From Onchidella celtica (lineage: Eukaryota; Mollusca; Gastropoda; Systellommatophora; Onchidiidae), in NCBI GenBank assembly GCA_963931925.1, contig OZ007575.1, positions 43,692,612 to 43,756,611 on the forward strand: DNA of 64,000 nt, in the 5' to 3' direction. Position numbers and translations under genes: made by a program. This document shows, one piece after another, positions 24,401 through 33,768 of the stretch; the first letter of the stretch is position 1, and each line of letters starts with the position of its first letter. The notes under the pieces were generated by a model. The model saw only the letters and a program-made list of their open reading frames with translations, did not search any database and had not been told where the DNA came from.

Positions 24401-24667
24401 ATCAGCCACCGCATTAGGCAGTACACATGCGGTAACAATACCTGTGAGAAAAGGTGTATCAATATAAACTTCTGCAAGACGGAATCGCTCTACAGATCCG
24501 CCAAAAGTAATACAAGTTACATCCTTGTCCAAAAATTGTGTTGGACGGACTAGTGACTGTCGAACGCCGATAGTCGTGCATCCGGAGTCACGTAGAACAG
24601 AAGCGCGAATCGCGTTCACGCGGCCCTGGTAAAATGTTAATTCACCCAGTTCATGTAGGGCGGACAT
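21488..24667 (-). CDS. pol: Family B pol, copy 1: protease-integrase-RT-RNase H
   Basis: A 1059-residue polyprotein segment. Protease motif is DSG at 27-29 (Ser in place of the commoner Thr). The integrase zinc finger uses H209, H216, C246, C249. The integrase catalytic triad D279, D338, E374 is complete with exactly 35 residues between the last two. A GPF module (WKGPFKV) is at 514-520. RT has FSKIDLSKGYWQ near 729 and YFDD at 793-796. RNase H has D944, E983/E985, D1010 and D1053. The protein ends at DILSRLI just after RNase H. The ATG at 24667 lies seven codons after the gag UGA in the same frame, so pol is made either by UGA read-through as a Gag-Pol fusion or by reinitiation at this ATG. 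All catalytic residues are present, so the copy may be functional. Confidence 0.95.
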   Translation of the reverse strand: MSALHELGELTFYQGRVNAIRASVLRDSGCTTIGVRQSLVRPTQFLDKDVTCITFGGSVERFRLAEVYIDTPFLTGIVTACVLPNAVADIIIGNVPQVNKFPIGNLEIWTEDESVACATTRLQSSRRADSPLSNPTIEVNVTSSAFHDEQHSDPTLKHLFAKVDPTAPDTSKFLIKDDLLYRNFRNKREAIMQLVVPRSFRRDIIRLAHDTSLAGHQGKARTKSRILSQFFWPSIYADVNRFVSTCDVCQRRTPKGRASRAPLQEMPMVSRPFERVAVDIVGPLHKSDRGHRFILSVIDYATRWPEAIPLKDISADHVAEALITIFSRLGFPVEILSDRGPQFTSELFKKVLELVGIKQRLTSPYHPQSNGCCERWNATMKTMLARVSADKPSDWDRQLPAILFANRELPNASTGFSPFELLYGRKPRGPMAILHDLFAGSDTDDNDTRSAYQYVVDLRHRILNACQLAQKSSAAHASLYKLYRDQGSRLRTLAVGDQTLVLLPETKNKLLLTWKGPFKVLKRLSRVNYLIKIRGQDKVFHINMLKQYLSDEDNRQNNRRNVVAQANAALVSVDDDDPIKIEKSIPALRSSENTSVVNINPDLSESQRQDIRDLLNEFTTVFTDLPGNTSLVQHVIRLKTDIPVFVKPYPRPLHAQETIITEVRNMFHLGVIERSTSPYNSPIVLVKKKDDTVGFCIDYRKLNEVTIYDAEPIPNQENLFAQLARATIFSKIDLSKGYWQIPLDENSKQYTAFQTPLGLMQWRYMPFGLVTAPATFARMMTILLQDMNSVLSYFDDICIYETNWSGHLAALRQVFIALRRAGLTAKPSKVFIGYNEINFLGHTIAHGFQTPDDKKITTILKLQPPRTKKEIRSLLGFLNYYRKFIPNFSSLTAPLSDLTRKNFPNKVKWTTECADTLRTVQQLFSTSPILILPDINQIFIVRTDASDKGLGAVLLQERDDTLRPCLYASRKLLDRECRYAIIERECLAIIFAVNAFSRYLLMSEFIIETDHRPLLFLKANRAKNARLTRWSLALQEYRFVIRAIPGGDNSQTDILSRLI

Positions 24668-24688
24668 GACTGGAATAGTCCTGGATTG

Positions 24689-24691
24689 TCA
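24689..24691 (-). promoter_or_regulatory. In-frame UGA between gag and pol, copy 1
   Basis: Gag ends in TGA followed by CAA, and the reading frame then stays open through pol without a shift. Gammaretroviruses express pol by reading through a single in-frame stop, and a C after UGA is known to favour leakiness. Read-through here is inference. The same codon is present in copies 2 (32518-32520) and 3 (40347-40349). Confidence 0.7.
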
Positions 24692-25939
24692 TGAAGATTC
24701 AGAATGACCGTCAGTCTCATAAGGTGTAGATTTAACCGAGCAGGCATTTGTTGATTCCATTTTCACGTTACAAAATTTTTGTATGTGGCCTACCCTATTA
24801 CACCTAAAACACATAATACGATTAGGATCGTTTCCACGATAAGGAAGACTCTGCGGTCTATCATAATCATGATTATTATCAAAATGCACTCGTCGCGGCG
24901 GTCCCTGAGGCCGGTTATATTGTTGGCCTGGATAGTTGCCACGATAATATGGGCGAGGCTCGTAAAAAGAGTAAGTCTGGTATCCTCGACGCGGGGATAC
25001 ATTACTTCGATTCGGGAAATCCCTCTGTCTAAAAAAAGGTGGCTCTGATTGAGAGCGCGGATTTGGGGCCTGACGACGAGTCGGCCTTGAGCGATCGTGT
25101 CCGGTTGGCGCTCCTTTGCCCACGTTGGCATAACACGGTGCTATAGTTGACGGCTTTGCCAAAGGACGATTTGGGTGGGCGGACGCATAACGTTCCGCGC
25201 ACGATGTGATTTCTTCAGAGGATGTCGGTGCCCTCTCTTTAAGGTGGGCAACCAAATCGGAATGACATGCCGTATAGATTTGGTCCTTTAAGACCAAATC
25301 ATAAAGTTGGGAATAATTTCCGGTAGTCACGTTCGCGAGCTCGATCCAGCGATCTAAGTAATGTTTCAGCCGATTCACATAAGTTGAGAAATTTTCAGAT
25401 GGCTCAGGTTTACATGCGCGAAATCTCTGATGAAAGCCATCCTCGGTATGCTGGAATCGCTTAAGCACTGCTGTTTTAAGCTTGTCATAGTCGTTGGCAT
25501 CCTCTACTTTGAGGCTATGAAATACTTCCAGAGCCTTACCTGTTAGTAAATTAGACAGGCATGAACTGTACATCGCCTGCTGCCATCCGACGCATTTAGC
25601 GTGTAGCTCGAACCGATGTAAATATGCGTCGATCCGGTCGAGTTTTTCATTAAACGTCGGCAGCTTTGGTTTGGTCGCATAAGTATTGGTGGCAGTAGTG
25701 GGGGTCCCAAGCGATTCTCGCTCTAACTTCTTCATTGCGAGTTCATGCTCTCTTTTTTCTCTCTCTACAGCCTCTTTTTCTCTCTCTCTTGCTTCTTTTT
25801 CTCGTTCTCTTTCTCTTTCTTCTTTTCGATCCTCACGATCTCGGTCTTGTTGTAATTGTCGTTCGCACCACGAGGCGCGTTCTTCTTCTGGTATACCCAG
25901 AACTTTGGCAGATTCAATGTATTTAAGAAACTCGGCCAT
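24689..25939 (-). CDS. gag: Family B gag, copy 1
   Basis: A 416-residue structural protein that would package element RNA in a cytoplasmic particle. Residues ~33-75 are a highly charged Glu/Arg helix, probably a coiled coil, encoded by a TC-rich tract. Residues ~92-255 are capsid-like, starting KLPTFNEKLDRIDAYLHRFE. The second half, about 166-253, resembles SCAN-type capsid C-terminal domains (LDRWIEL, LVLKDQIYTACHSDLVAHLK). Residues ~280-370 are rich in Arg, Pro, Tyr and Asn, fitting nucleic-acid binding. One CCHC zinc knuckle, CFRCNRVGHIQKFC, is at 377-390. The ATG at 25939 is the first of this frame and gives a full-length Gag. Confidence 0.93.
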   Translation of the reverse strand: MAEFLKYIESAKVLGIPEEERASWCERQLQQDRDREDRKEEREREREKEAREREKEAVEREKREHELAMKKLERESLGTPTTATNTYATKPKLPTFNEKLDRIDAYLHRFELHAKCVGWQQAMYSSCLSNLLTGKALEVFHSLKVEDANDYDKLKTAVLKRFQHTEDGFHQRFRACKPEPSENFSTYVNRLKHYLDRWIELANVTTGNYSQLYDLVLKDQIYTACHSDLVAHLKERAPTSSEEITSCAERYASAHPNRPLAKPSTIAPCYANVGKGAPTGHDRSRPTRRQAPNPRSQSEPPFFRQRDFPNRSNVSPRRGYQTYSFYEPRPYYRGNYPGQQYNRPQGPPRRVHFDNNHDYDRPQSLPYRGNDPNRIMCFRCNRVGHIQKFCNVKMESTNACSVKSTPYETDGHSESS

Positions 25940-26035
25940 GATATATTAAAGTCTGTAATTAGTAAGTATTTACCTACTGTATATCGCGGTATCAATTATA
26001 TTATTTATAACAGTTATTCTCTGTTAATATTAATT

Positions 26036-26420
26036 CAGTGTCTTACGTTAGCACTGCTTCGCGAAAAGAACGTTCTATCTCTCTCTGTAAATTGCAGGCA
26101 GTGTGTCTTCCACTGCAAAAACTTTATCTTTCTCTCTCTGAATATGAATTCTAGTAAGGCAGTGCCGTCCATCCGTTGGTCCCACTGCAATAAAATATAT
26201 ATATCGCCTTTAATGCGATAAATTAGTGTCTTGAGTGATCACTCTCAAAAATTTATGTCTCTCTCAACGCGACGAACCAGTGTCCTCTGTTATCACTGTG
26301 AAAAATGAATCGCTCTCTCAATGCGACGAATCAAAATTATATCTCTCTCTCAACGCGACAAATTTGAAATATCTCTCTCTTCTTAAAACGCGCACACGCA
26401 GTGTCTTCTGTTACCACTGC
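26036..26420 (-). repeat. Array of CAGTG/CACTG hairpins in the B leader
   Basis: Five clear stem-loops of the form (G)CAGTG-loop-CACTG(C) are spaced 45-120 bp apart: 26036-26056, 26098-26116, 26159-26188, 26278-26298 and 26398-26420. A weaker one (AGTG...CACT) lies at about 26225-26242. Between them are CTCTCT tracts and repeated AACGCGACGAA or AATGCGACGAA motifs. The array lies 100-480 bp upstream of the gag ATG, so it would be in the genomic RNA leader. Identical arrays recur at 33865-34249 and 41694-42078. Confidence 0.8.
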
Positions 26421-27305
26421 AAAATTATTCTCTCTATATTCAAGGTGAAATTAGCACGTGAACAAAAATTTATTATATCTCTCTCTCTCTCATATGTCAA
26501 TACCAGATTACAATTCAACGTGGTTTTAGCACGTGAAACACCTCAGGGATATATTGTAAACATAACAATGTTAGTATAGTAGTTTAAAGTTTATAAGGAA
26601 GCAAAAAGAAATACAATTAACAAGACGGTATACTGACAAGTAATACGAACGATAACAGACCCTACAAGTCCTAACTTATGTTACAGAAAGTTTAAGCAAA
26701 AGACAGGAGAGACATCTTCCTAAAGAAAAGTGAGGAAGTAAGAAAAACGCCACAATCTATACGAATAATGGATCCCTAATAGAACTATTCACAGTGAAGC
26801 AAATCCCCCCGAGTTATAAATAGCCACCAAGGCACTCCAATATCCTTCGTAATGGCAAAGAAGATATGCTAAACTATGACCCCAACCAACCTCCCGCTCT
26901 TAAACTAAACATATAGTAAATGGTAAAATAGCCTGGAAACACACAGAGCGGAAAGTACGTCGCCCTCCTCAAGACTGTTAATAGATGGTTCACTTAACTT
27001 TGTTTTTGAGGAATTCAGATGGTAAATATCCTCAAACCATAGCTCCAAGCCCAAAAAATGCGTTCTGTCTTAGGTAGATCTGTACGGTGAAAGGTGTCCC
27101 TCGCCGGTGTCGTCGGGTCAATGGGATGTTGAGTTCACCATATGAAATTGAAACAACATGTTAAATTAATACAAATTGCCTAAAATCTATAATAAAAGGA
27201 CCTGAAAACACAATGTTACAACAGTACAATATTAAACAATGGAATAAAAATACAATAGATTTTAAAATAATTTACCTATGGCATGGCGTTATTTAAGTTC
27301 TTTAA

Positions 27306-27318
27306 GGGTCCCTCTCCA
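27306..27318 (-). promoter_or_regulatory. Candidate primer-binding site, B copy 1
   Basis: The sense strand after the 5' LTR reads C then TGGAGAGGGACCC. The TGG, one base after the LTR, is what a tRNA CCA end would pair with. I could not match it to a specific tRNA. Same sequence at 35135-35147 and 42964-42976. Confidence 0.55.
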
Positions 27319-27319
27319 G

Positions 27320-28633
27320 TGTTACGAGTTGGGTTATGTGGGATTATTGGTGTTACGACTGCATTTAAAATATCGAGAGGTTTTTAGGAATTATTCTTCC
27401 ATACCATGCCACATACACGAATAACAATTCGAATAAGTTTTATCAAGGACCGGCAGGGCCACAAATTTATTTACTTTAAAATCCCTAACAAATTTCGTCT
27501 AGCTCTTACATATTAAAAGGACAACATCAGCAGCATCAAATGAAAATTCAATAATATATCACTAGAAGTCTCCTCTAGATTCCTAAAAGATTATCATTCT
27601 GACTCATTCACAATTTAATTATTCTTATCTATCTTCCAGATATAGTCTGCCTACTATCTTACAAATAATATTCTAATGTCTCAGACGACAATGTTAACTC
27701 AGTTATTTGTGCCTACCGCTTATAAAGTATCAAACTCGTCAATACAACTGACGTAGTTAAGTTAGATCTAGATCTACTCTAGGATGGGCTGGCAATCCCC
27801 AGCCTCATCCAGACACATCAATTTCAATTTACAAATGTGTATACCAGACATCCATGCTAGATCTAGTTGCAAGTTAAAATACATTGTAGTCTTGCATTCT
27901 TCGGTAGCACTTCTACTGGAAAATTTAAGGTCAGCTTCACGTTCATCGTCGAATCAATAGACAAACACTTACACTTGGTCCCTGATACGAGATCAGGGAG
28001 CTGGAGATAATAGCAGTAGATGATTTGTGGGAATCGTATGGTCTCATTCCAATGTCTATCAAGGTCATAGACATGACTATAACAATCTTCTGATTCTCTC
28101 TGGCTGAATCACGCCGACTGCCTTCACAGAAGGATATTTCTGCATGGGAGTAATGAAACGTGGGAATGGCTCCGCTTAAATACTGCTCGGCCATCTGCAA
28201 ATCCCCAGCCAACTGCCCAAATTTGATTGGTGCATCCATTTCGAGCTCAGCTCGTAGTATTAATAGATTCTGCATGGAAATCGGTCACGGCCTTGCACTA
28301 GTAACAGACAAGGTCAAATTAACATATCAAAACCCTTCCTAAAGTCACCAAACCCTCTACGTTTTATGTACGAATTTACTATTTCCCTTTTACTCGCCCC
28401 TTCTCTTCCCTGTTAGAATTCATCAAAATCACGGGGTCGAAAACCGCACCGTCACTGCTACTTATCCATTTATTCTATCTTGCCCCACTTTCTTTCCATC
28501 TCTAAGAAAAAGCGTTACAAAAACAAACTGTCCACGAGAATAGTTCAAGGACATTTGCACTGGCTAAAGTTAACGAGACCATGAAATAAACACGCCGTGA
28601 CCCAGCACGACACTTCTAGTCCTAACCCTGACA
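27320..28633 (-). repeat. Family B LTR 2 (shared by copies 1 and 2)
   Basis: It serves as 5' LTR of copy 1 and 3' LTR of copy 2. No target duplication lies at either edge, which shows it was not created by separate insertions. Confidence 0.96.
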
Positions 28634-28646
28634 TCCCCCACCCCAG
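28634..28646 (-). promoter_or_regulatory. Polypurine tract, B copy 2
   Basis: Same CTGGGGTGGGGGA in sense, next to LTR 2. Confidence 0.8.
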
Positions 28647-29316
28647 TGAAAATTTTAATAAAAATTTACACGATAGGATCCAAGAAATCCGAAAGTTCTT
28701 GTGGTAGGGGCTTAAGTACTACTGTAGAAAAACGAGCCTTAAGCTTGAGACCAAAAAAAAAATCTAACTAAGAACGTGCATATTGGATGGACAAAAAGCA
28801 TACAATTATTGATGTCACGTTCTATAGAATCTATTTTATCGAAACATTCTTACTGCACCCAATCAAACTTCTCAGGAACATCTATAATAAGAATGAGTAT
28901 ATCACTGTATACTGCTGGATTAAATTATAACTATTATCAAACAATGAAGCCTTACTGAAGGAATAGGCTTATAATTATCTAGTCAACACACATAATTGCT
29001 GCTTATATACACATTCACACACAATATATTGTTAATTAAAATACTGTGGTATCCAATGGCAGCAGTAGCTCTGGTAGCTTGGTTTGCCATGTCTCCATCT
29101 CATTGACCCGCTGACAAGGGCGTCAGGTTTGTCAGAAGTTCAGGTCACAGTCCGGAATGACGCTGGTGGAAAGAGGATATTCACAAAAAAAAAGGATTGT
29201 AAAACTGGTTCATAAAGTAATGAACAATATAAATGTGAATCCATCCACCGTCTAGAATTGAGGGGGACAAGCACTATCCAACCCCAATACAAGACACAAC
29301 ACTCTTTAATAGGAAA

Positions 29317-32300
29317 CTAAATTAGACGTGACAAAATATCAGTTTGGGAATTGTCACCGCCAGGGATAGCCCGGATAACAAACCGGTATTCCTGGAGTGC
29401 AAGACTCCACCTCGTTAATCGAGCATTTTTAGCCCTGTTAGCCTTCAAGAATAACAACGGACGATGGTCCGTTTCAATTATAAACTCGGACATGAGTAGA
29501 TATCGCGAAAATGCGTTTACAGCAAAAATGATAGCGAGGCACTCTCGCTCGATAATTGCATAGCGGCATTCCCTATCTAGCAACTTGCGGCTGGCGTATA
29601 GACATGGCCGCAAGGTATCGTCTCGTTCCTGCAACAACACAGCTCCCAATCCCTTGTCCGACGCATCAGTGCGGACAATAAATATTTGGTTTATATCTGG
29701 CAGTATGAGAATGGGGGAAGTGGAAAACAGTTGTTGAACGGTACGAAGTGTATCAGCACATTCGGTCGTCCATTTCACTTTATTAGGAAAATTCTTTCTT
29801 GTGAGGTCCGACAACGGAGCTGTAAGCGAAGAAAAATTTGGAATGAATTTCCTATAATAGTTAAGAAAGCCCAATAAACTACGAATTTCTTTCTTAGTTC
29901 GAGGGGGTTGGAGCTTTAAGATGGTAGTTATCTTCTTGTCATCAGGAGTCTGAAAGCCGTGGGCAATTGTATGGCCCAGAAAATTAATTTCATTATATCC
30001 TATGAACACCTTACTGGGTTTCGCCGTAAGGCCAGCTCGACGAAGAGCAATAAAAACTTGTCGTAGGGCTGCGAGGTGGCCCGACCAATTGGTTTCATAA
30101 ATACAAATGTCGTCAAAATACGACAATACGGAATTCATGTCCTGGAGCAATATTGTCATCATACGGGCGAAAGTGGCAGGGGCTGTAACTAACCCGAAAG
30201 GCATATAGCGCCACTGCATAAGACCCAACGGAGTCTGAAAAGCGGTATATTGCTTGCTATTTTCATCAAGCGGAATTTGCCAATAGCCTTTGGAAAGGTC
30301 AATTTTAGAAAAAATCGTTGCCCTCGCTAACTGAGCAAAAAGATTCTCCTGGTTGGGAATCGGTTCAGCGTCATATATCGTAACCTCATTAAGTTTACGA
30401 TAGTCAATACAAAAACCCACGGTATCATCTTTTTTTTTCACTAAGACGATGGGTGAGTTATATGGGCTCGTCGATCGCTCTATCACTCCCAGGTGAAACA
30501 TGTTACGTACCTCGGTTATTATAGTCTCCTGTGCGTGCAGCGGACGCGGGTATGGTTTAACAAAGACGGGTATATCCGTCTTTAATCTTATAACATGCTG
30601 TACCAAAGAAGTATTACCTGGTAGATCAGTAAAGACTGTAGTAAACTCGTTAAGCAAATCTCTTATATCTTGTCTTTGTGATTCAGACAGATCTGGATTT
30701 ATATTTACAACCGAAGTGTTTTCAGAAGATCGAAGTGCGGGGATTGACTTCTCTATTTTAATAGGATCATCATCGTCAACTGAAACCAAGGCCGCATTGG
30801 CCTGAGCAACTACATTTCGGCGATTATTCTGTCGATTATCCTCGTCGGACAGGTACTGCTTTAACATATTTATATGGAAGACTTTGTCCTGTCCCCGAAT
30901 CTTGATAAGATAATTTACTCGAGAAAGTCTCTTTAGGACTTTAAAAGGTCCCTTCCATGTAAGAAGGAGTTTATTTTTCGTCTCCGGAAGGAGAACAAGA
31001 GTTTGGTCTCCGACGGCCAAGGTTCGCAATCGGCTACCTTGATCACGATATAGTTTATAAAGACTAGCATGCGCAGCTGAAGATTTTTGTGCGAGCTGAC
31101 ATGCGTTAAGAATTCGATGCCGCAAGTCTACAACGTATTGATATGCAGACCGCGTATCGTTGTCGTCGGTGTCTGATCCGGCGAATAAATCATGGAGTAT
31201 GGCCATTGGACCACGCGGTTTGCGACCATACAATAATTCGAAGGGGGAAAAACCCGTCGATGCGTTCGGTAGTTCTCGGTTTGCAAAAAGAATAGCGGGG
31301 AGTTGTCGATCCCAATCACTGGGCTTGTCGGCGGAAACTCGCGCAAGCATAGTTTTCATGGTAGCATTCCAACGTTCACAGCAGCCATTAGACTGTGGGT
31401 GGTATGGAGATGTCAATCTTTGTTTAATCCCGACCAATTCCAAGACTTTCTTAAAAAGCTCAGAGGTAAACTGTGGACCTCTGTCCGATAGAATTTCAAC
31501 CGGAAACCCAAGACGCGAAAAAATGGTAATAAGGGCCTCAGCCACATGATCGGCTGAAATGTCTTTTAGCGGAATGGCCTCTGGCCAACGGGTTGCGTAG
31601 TCAATGACAGAAAGTATAAAACGATGTCCTCTGTCTGACTTGTGTAGGGGCCCAACTATATCTACGGCAACGCGCTCAAATGGTCTGGAGACCATAGGCA
31701 TCTCCTGCAGAGGAGCCCGCGATGCTCTTCCTTTAGGAGTACGTCTCTGACATACGTCACATGTTGATACGAACCGGTTTACATCTGCGTAAATACTGGG
31801 CCAAAAAAATTGCGATAGTATTCGAGACTTAGTTCTGGCCTTTCCTTGATGACCCGCCAAGGAAGTGTCATGCGCGAGACGAATAATGTCGCGACGAAAA
31901 GATCTCGGTACTACAAGCTGCATAATGGCCTCTCGTTTATTCCGAAAATTACGATATAATAAGTCATCTTTAATAAGAAACTTAGAGGTATCCGGCGCGG
32001 TAGGATCAACTTTAGCAAACAAATGTTTCAATGTGGGATCTGAATGTTGCTCATCATGAAATGCACTAGACGTTACGTTCACTTCAATAGTAGGATTACT
32101 CAATGGACTGTCTGCTCGTCGACTCGATTGTAGGCGTGTTGTCGCACAAGCAACACTCTCATCCTCAGTCCAAATTTCCAAGTTACCGATAGGAAACTTA
32201 TTTACTTGAGGTACATTCCCTATGATTATATCAGCCACCGCATTAGGCAGTACACATGCGGTAACAATACCTGTGAGAAAAGGTGTATCAATATAAACTT

Positions 32301-32496
32301 CTGCAAGACGGAATCGCTCTACAGATCCGCCAAAAGTAATACAAGTTACATCCTTGTCCAAAAATTGTGTTGGACGGACTAGTGACTGTCGAACGCCGAT
32401 AGTCGTGCATCCGGAGTCACGTAGAACAGAAGCGCGAATCGCGTTCACGCGGCCCTGGTAAAATGTTAATTCACCCAGTTCATGTAGGGCGGACAT
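29317..32496 (-). CDS. pol: Family B pol, copy 2
   Basis: The encoded protein is identical to that of copy 1, with protease DSG, integrase D279/D338/E374, RT YFDD and RNase H residues all intact and no stops or frameshifts. Its only transcription context is as the middle unit, between two shared LTRs, either of which could promote it. Confidence 0.95.
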   Translation of the reverse strand: MSALHELGELTFYQGRVNAIRASVLRDSGCTTIGVRQSLVRPTQFLDKDVTCITFGGSVERFRLAEVYIDTPFLTGIVTACVLPNAVADIIIGNVPQVNKFPIGNLEIWTEDESVACATTRLQSSRRADSPLSNPTIEVNVTSSAFHDEQHSDPTLKHLFAKVDPTAPDTSKFLIKDDLLYRNFRNKREAIMQLVVPRSFRRDIIRLAHDTSLAGHQGKARTKSRILSQFFWPSIYADVNRFVSTCDVCQRRTPKGRASRAPLQEMPMVSRPFERVAVDIVGPLHKSDRGHRFILSVIDYATRWPEAIPLKDISADHVAEALITIFSRLGFPVEILSDRGPQFTSELFKKVLELVGIKQRLTSPYHPQSNGCCERWNATMKTMLARVSADKPSDWDRQLPAILFANRELPNASTGFSPFELLYGRKPRGPMAILHDLFAGSDTDDNDTRSAYQYVVDLRHRILNACQLAQKSSAAHASLYKLYRDQGSRLRTLAVGDQTLVLLPETKNKLLLTWKGPFKVLKRLSRVNYLIKIRGQDKVFHINMLKQYLSDEDNRQNNRRNVVAQANAALVSVDDDDPIKIEKSIPALRSSENTSVVNINPDLSESQRQDIRDLLNEFTTVFTDLPGNTSLVQHVIRLKTDIPVFVKPYPRPLHAQETIITEVRNMFHLGVIERSTSPYNSPIVLVKKKDDTVGFCIDYRKLNEVTIYDAEPIPNQENLFAQLARATIFSKIDLSKGYWQIPLDENSKQYTAFQTPLGLMQWRYMPFGLVTAPATFARMMTILLQDMNSVLSYFDDICIYETNWSGHLAALRQVFIALRRAGLTAKPSKVFIGYNEINFLGHTIAHGFQTPDDKKITTILKLQPPRTKKEIRSLLGFLNYYRKFIPNFSSLTAPLSDLTRKNFPNKVKWTTECADTLRTVQQLFSTSPILILPDINQIFIVRTDASDKGLGAVLLQERDDTLRPCLYASRKLLDRECRYAIIERECLAIIFAVNAFSRYLLMSEFIIETDHRPLLFLKANRAKNARLTRWSLALQEYRFVIRAIPGGDNSQTDILSRLI

Positions 32497-32517
32497 GACT
32501 GGAATAGTCCTGGATTG

Positions 32518-33768
32518 TCATGAAGATTCAGAATGACCGTCAGTCTCATAAGGTGTAGATTTAACCGAGCAGGCATTTGTTGATTCCATTTTCACGTTAC
32601 AAAATTTTTGTATGTGGCCTACCCTATTACACCTAAAACACATAATACGATTAGGATCGTTTCCACGATAAGGAAGACTCTGCGGTCTATCATAATCATG
32701 ATTATTATCAAAATGCACTCGTCGCGGCGGTCCCTGAGGCCGGTTATATTGTTGGCCTGGATAGTTGCCACGATAATATGGGCGAGGCTCGTAAAAAGAG
32801 TAAGTCTGGTATCCTCGACGCGGGGATACATTACTTCGATTCGGGAAATCCCTCTGTCTAAAAAAAGGTGGCTCTGATTGAGAGCGCGGATTTGGGGCCT
32901 GACGACGAGTCGGCCTTGAGCGATCGTGTCCGGTTGGCGCTCCTTTGCCCACGTTGGCATAACACGGTGCTATAGTTGACGGCTTTGCCAAAGGACGATT
33001 TGGGTGGGCGGACGCATAACGTTCCGCGCACGATGTGATTTCTTCAGAGGATGTCGGTGCCCTCTCTTTAAGGTGGGCAACCAAATCGGAATGACATGCC
33101 GTATAGATTTGGTCCTTTAAGACCAAATCATAAAGTTGGGAATAATTTCCGGTAGTCACGTTCGCGAGCTCGATCCAGCGATCTAAGTAATGTTTCAGCC
33201 GATTCACATAAGTTGAGAAATTTTCAGATGGCTCAGGTTTACATGCGCGAAATCTCTGATGAAAGCCATCCTCGGTATGCTGGAATCGCTTAAGCACTGC
33301 TGTTTTAAGCTTGTCATAGTCGTTGGCATCCTCTACTTTGAGGCTATGAAATACTTCCAGAGCCTTACCTGTTAGTAAATTAGACAGGCATGAACTGTAC
33401 ATCGCCTGCTGCCATCCGACGCATTTAGCGTGTAGCTCGAACCGATGTAAATATGCGTCGATCCGGTCGAGTTTTTCATTAAACGTCGGCAGCTTTGGTT
33501 TGGTCGCATAAGTATTGGTGGCAGTAGTGGGGGTCCCAAGCGATTCTCGCTCTAACTTCTTCATTGCGAGTTCATGCTCTCTTTTTTCTCTCTCTACAGC
33601 CTCTTTTTCTCTCTCTCTTGCTTCTTTTTCTCGTTCTCTTTCTCTTTCTTCTTTTCGATCCTCACGATCTCGGTCTTGTTGTAATTGTCGTTCGCACCAC
33701 GAGGCGCGTTCTTCTTCTGGTATACCCAGAACTTTGGCAGATTCAATGTATTTAAGAAACTCGGCCAT
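32518..33768 (-). CDS. gag: Family B gag, copy 2
   Basis: Protein identical to copy 1 gag: charged coiled coil, SCAN-like capsid region and one CCHC knuckle at 377-390. It ends at the same in-frame UGA (32518-32520), seven codons before the pol ATG at 32496. Confidence 0.93.
   Translation of the reverse strand: MAEFLKYIESAKVLGIPEEERASWCERQLQQDRDREDRKEEREREREKEAREREKEAVEREKREHELAMKKLERESLGTPTTATNTYATKPKLPTFNEKLDRIDAYLHRFELHAKCVGWQQAMYSSCLSNLLTGKALEVFHSLKVEDANDYDKLKTAVLKRFQHTEDGFHQRFRACKPEPSENFSTYVNRLKHYLDRWIELANVTTGNYSQLYDLVLKDQIYTACHSDLVAHLKERAPTSSEEITSCAERYASAHPNRPLAKPSTIAPCYANVGKGAPTGHDRSRPTRRQAPNPRSQSEPPFFRQRDFPNRSNVSPRRGYQTYSFYEPRPYYRGNYPGQQYNRPQGPPRRVHFDNNHDYDRPQSLPYRGNDPNRIMCFRCNRVGHIQKFCNVKMESTNACSVKSTPYETDGHSESS

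Larger units (their letters stand above)
25940..27319 (-). other. Long 5' leader of B copy 1
   Basis: 1380 bp between the 5' LTR and gag, unusually long compared with about 100 bp in element A. It holds an array of short hairpins near gag (26036-26420) and no convincing sense frame. The one base difference unique to copy 1 (G at 26548) lies here. Confidence 0.75.
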
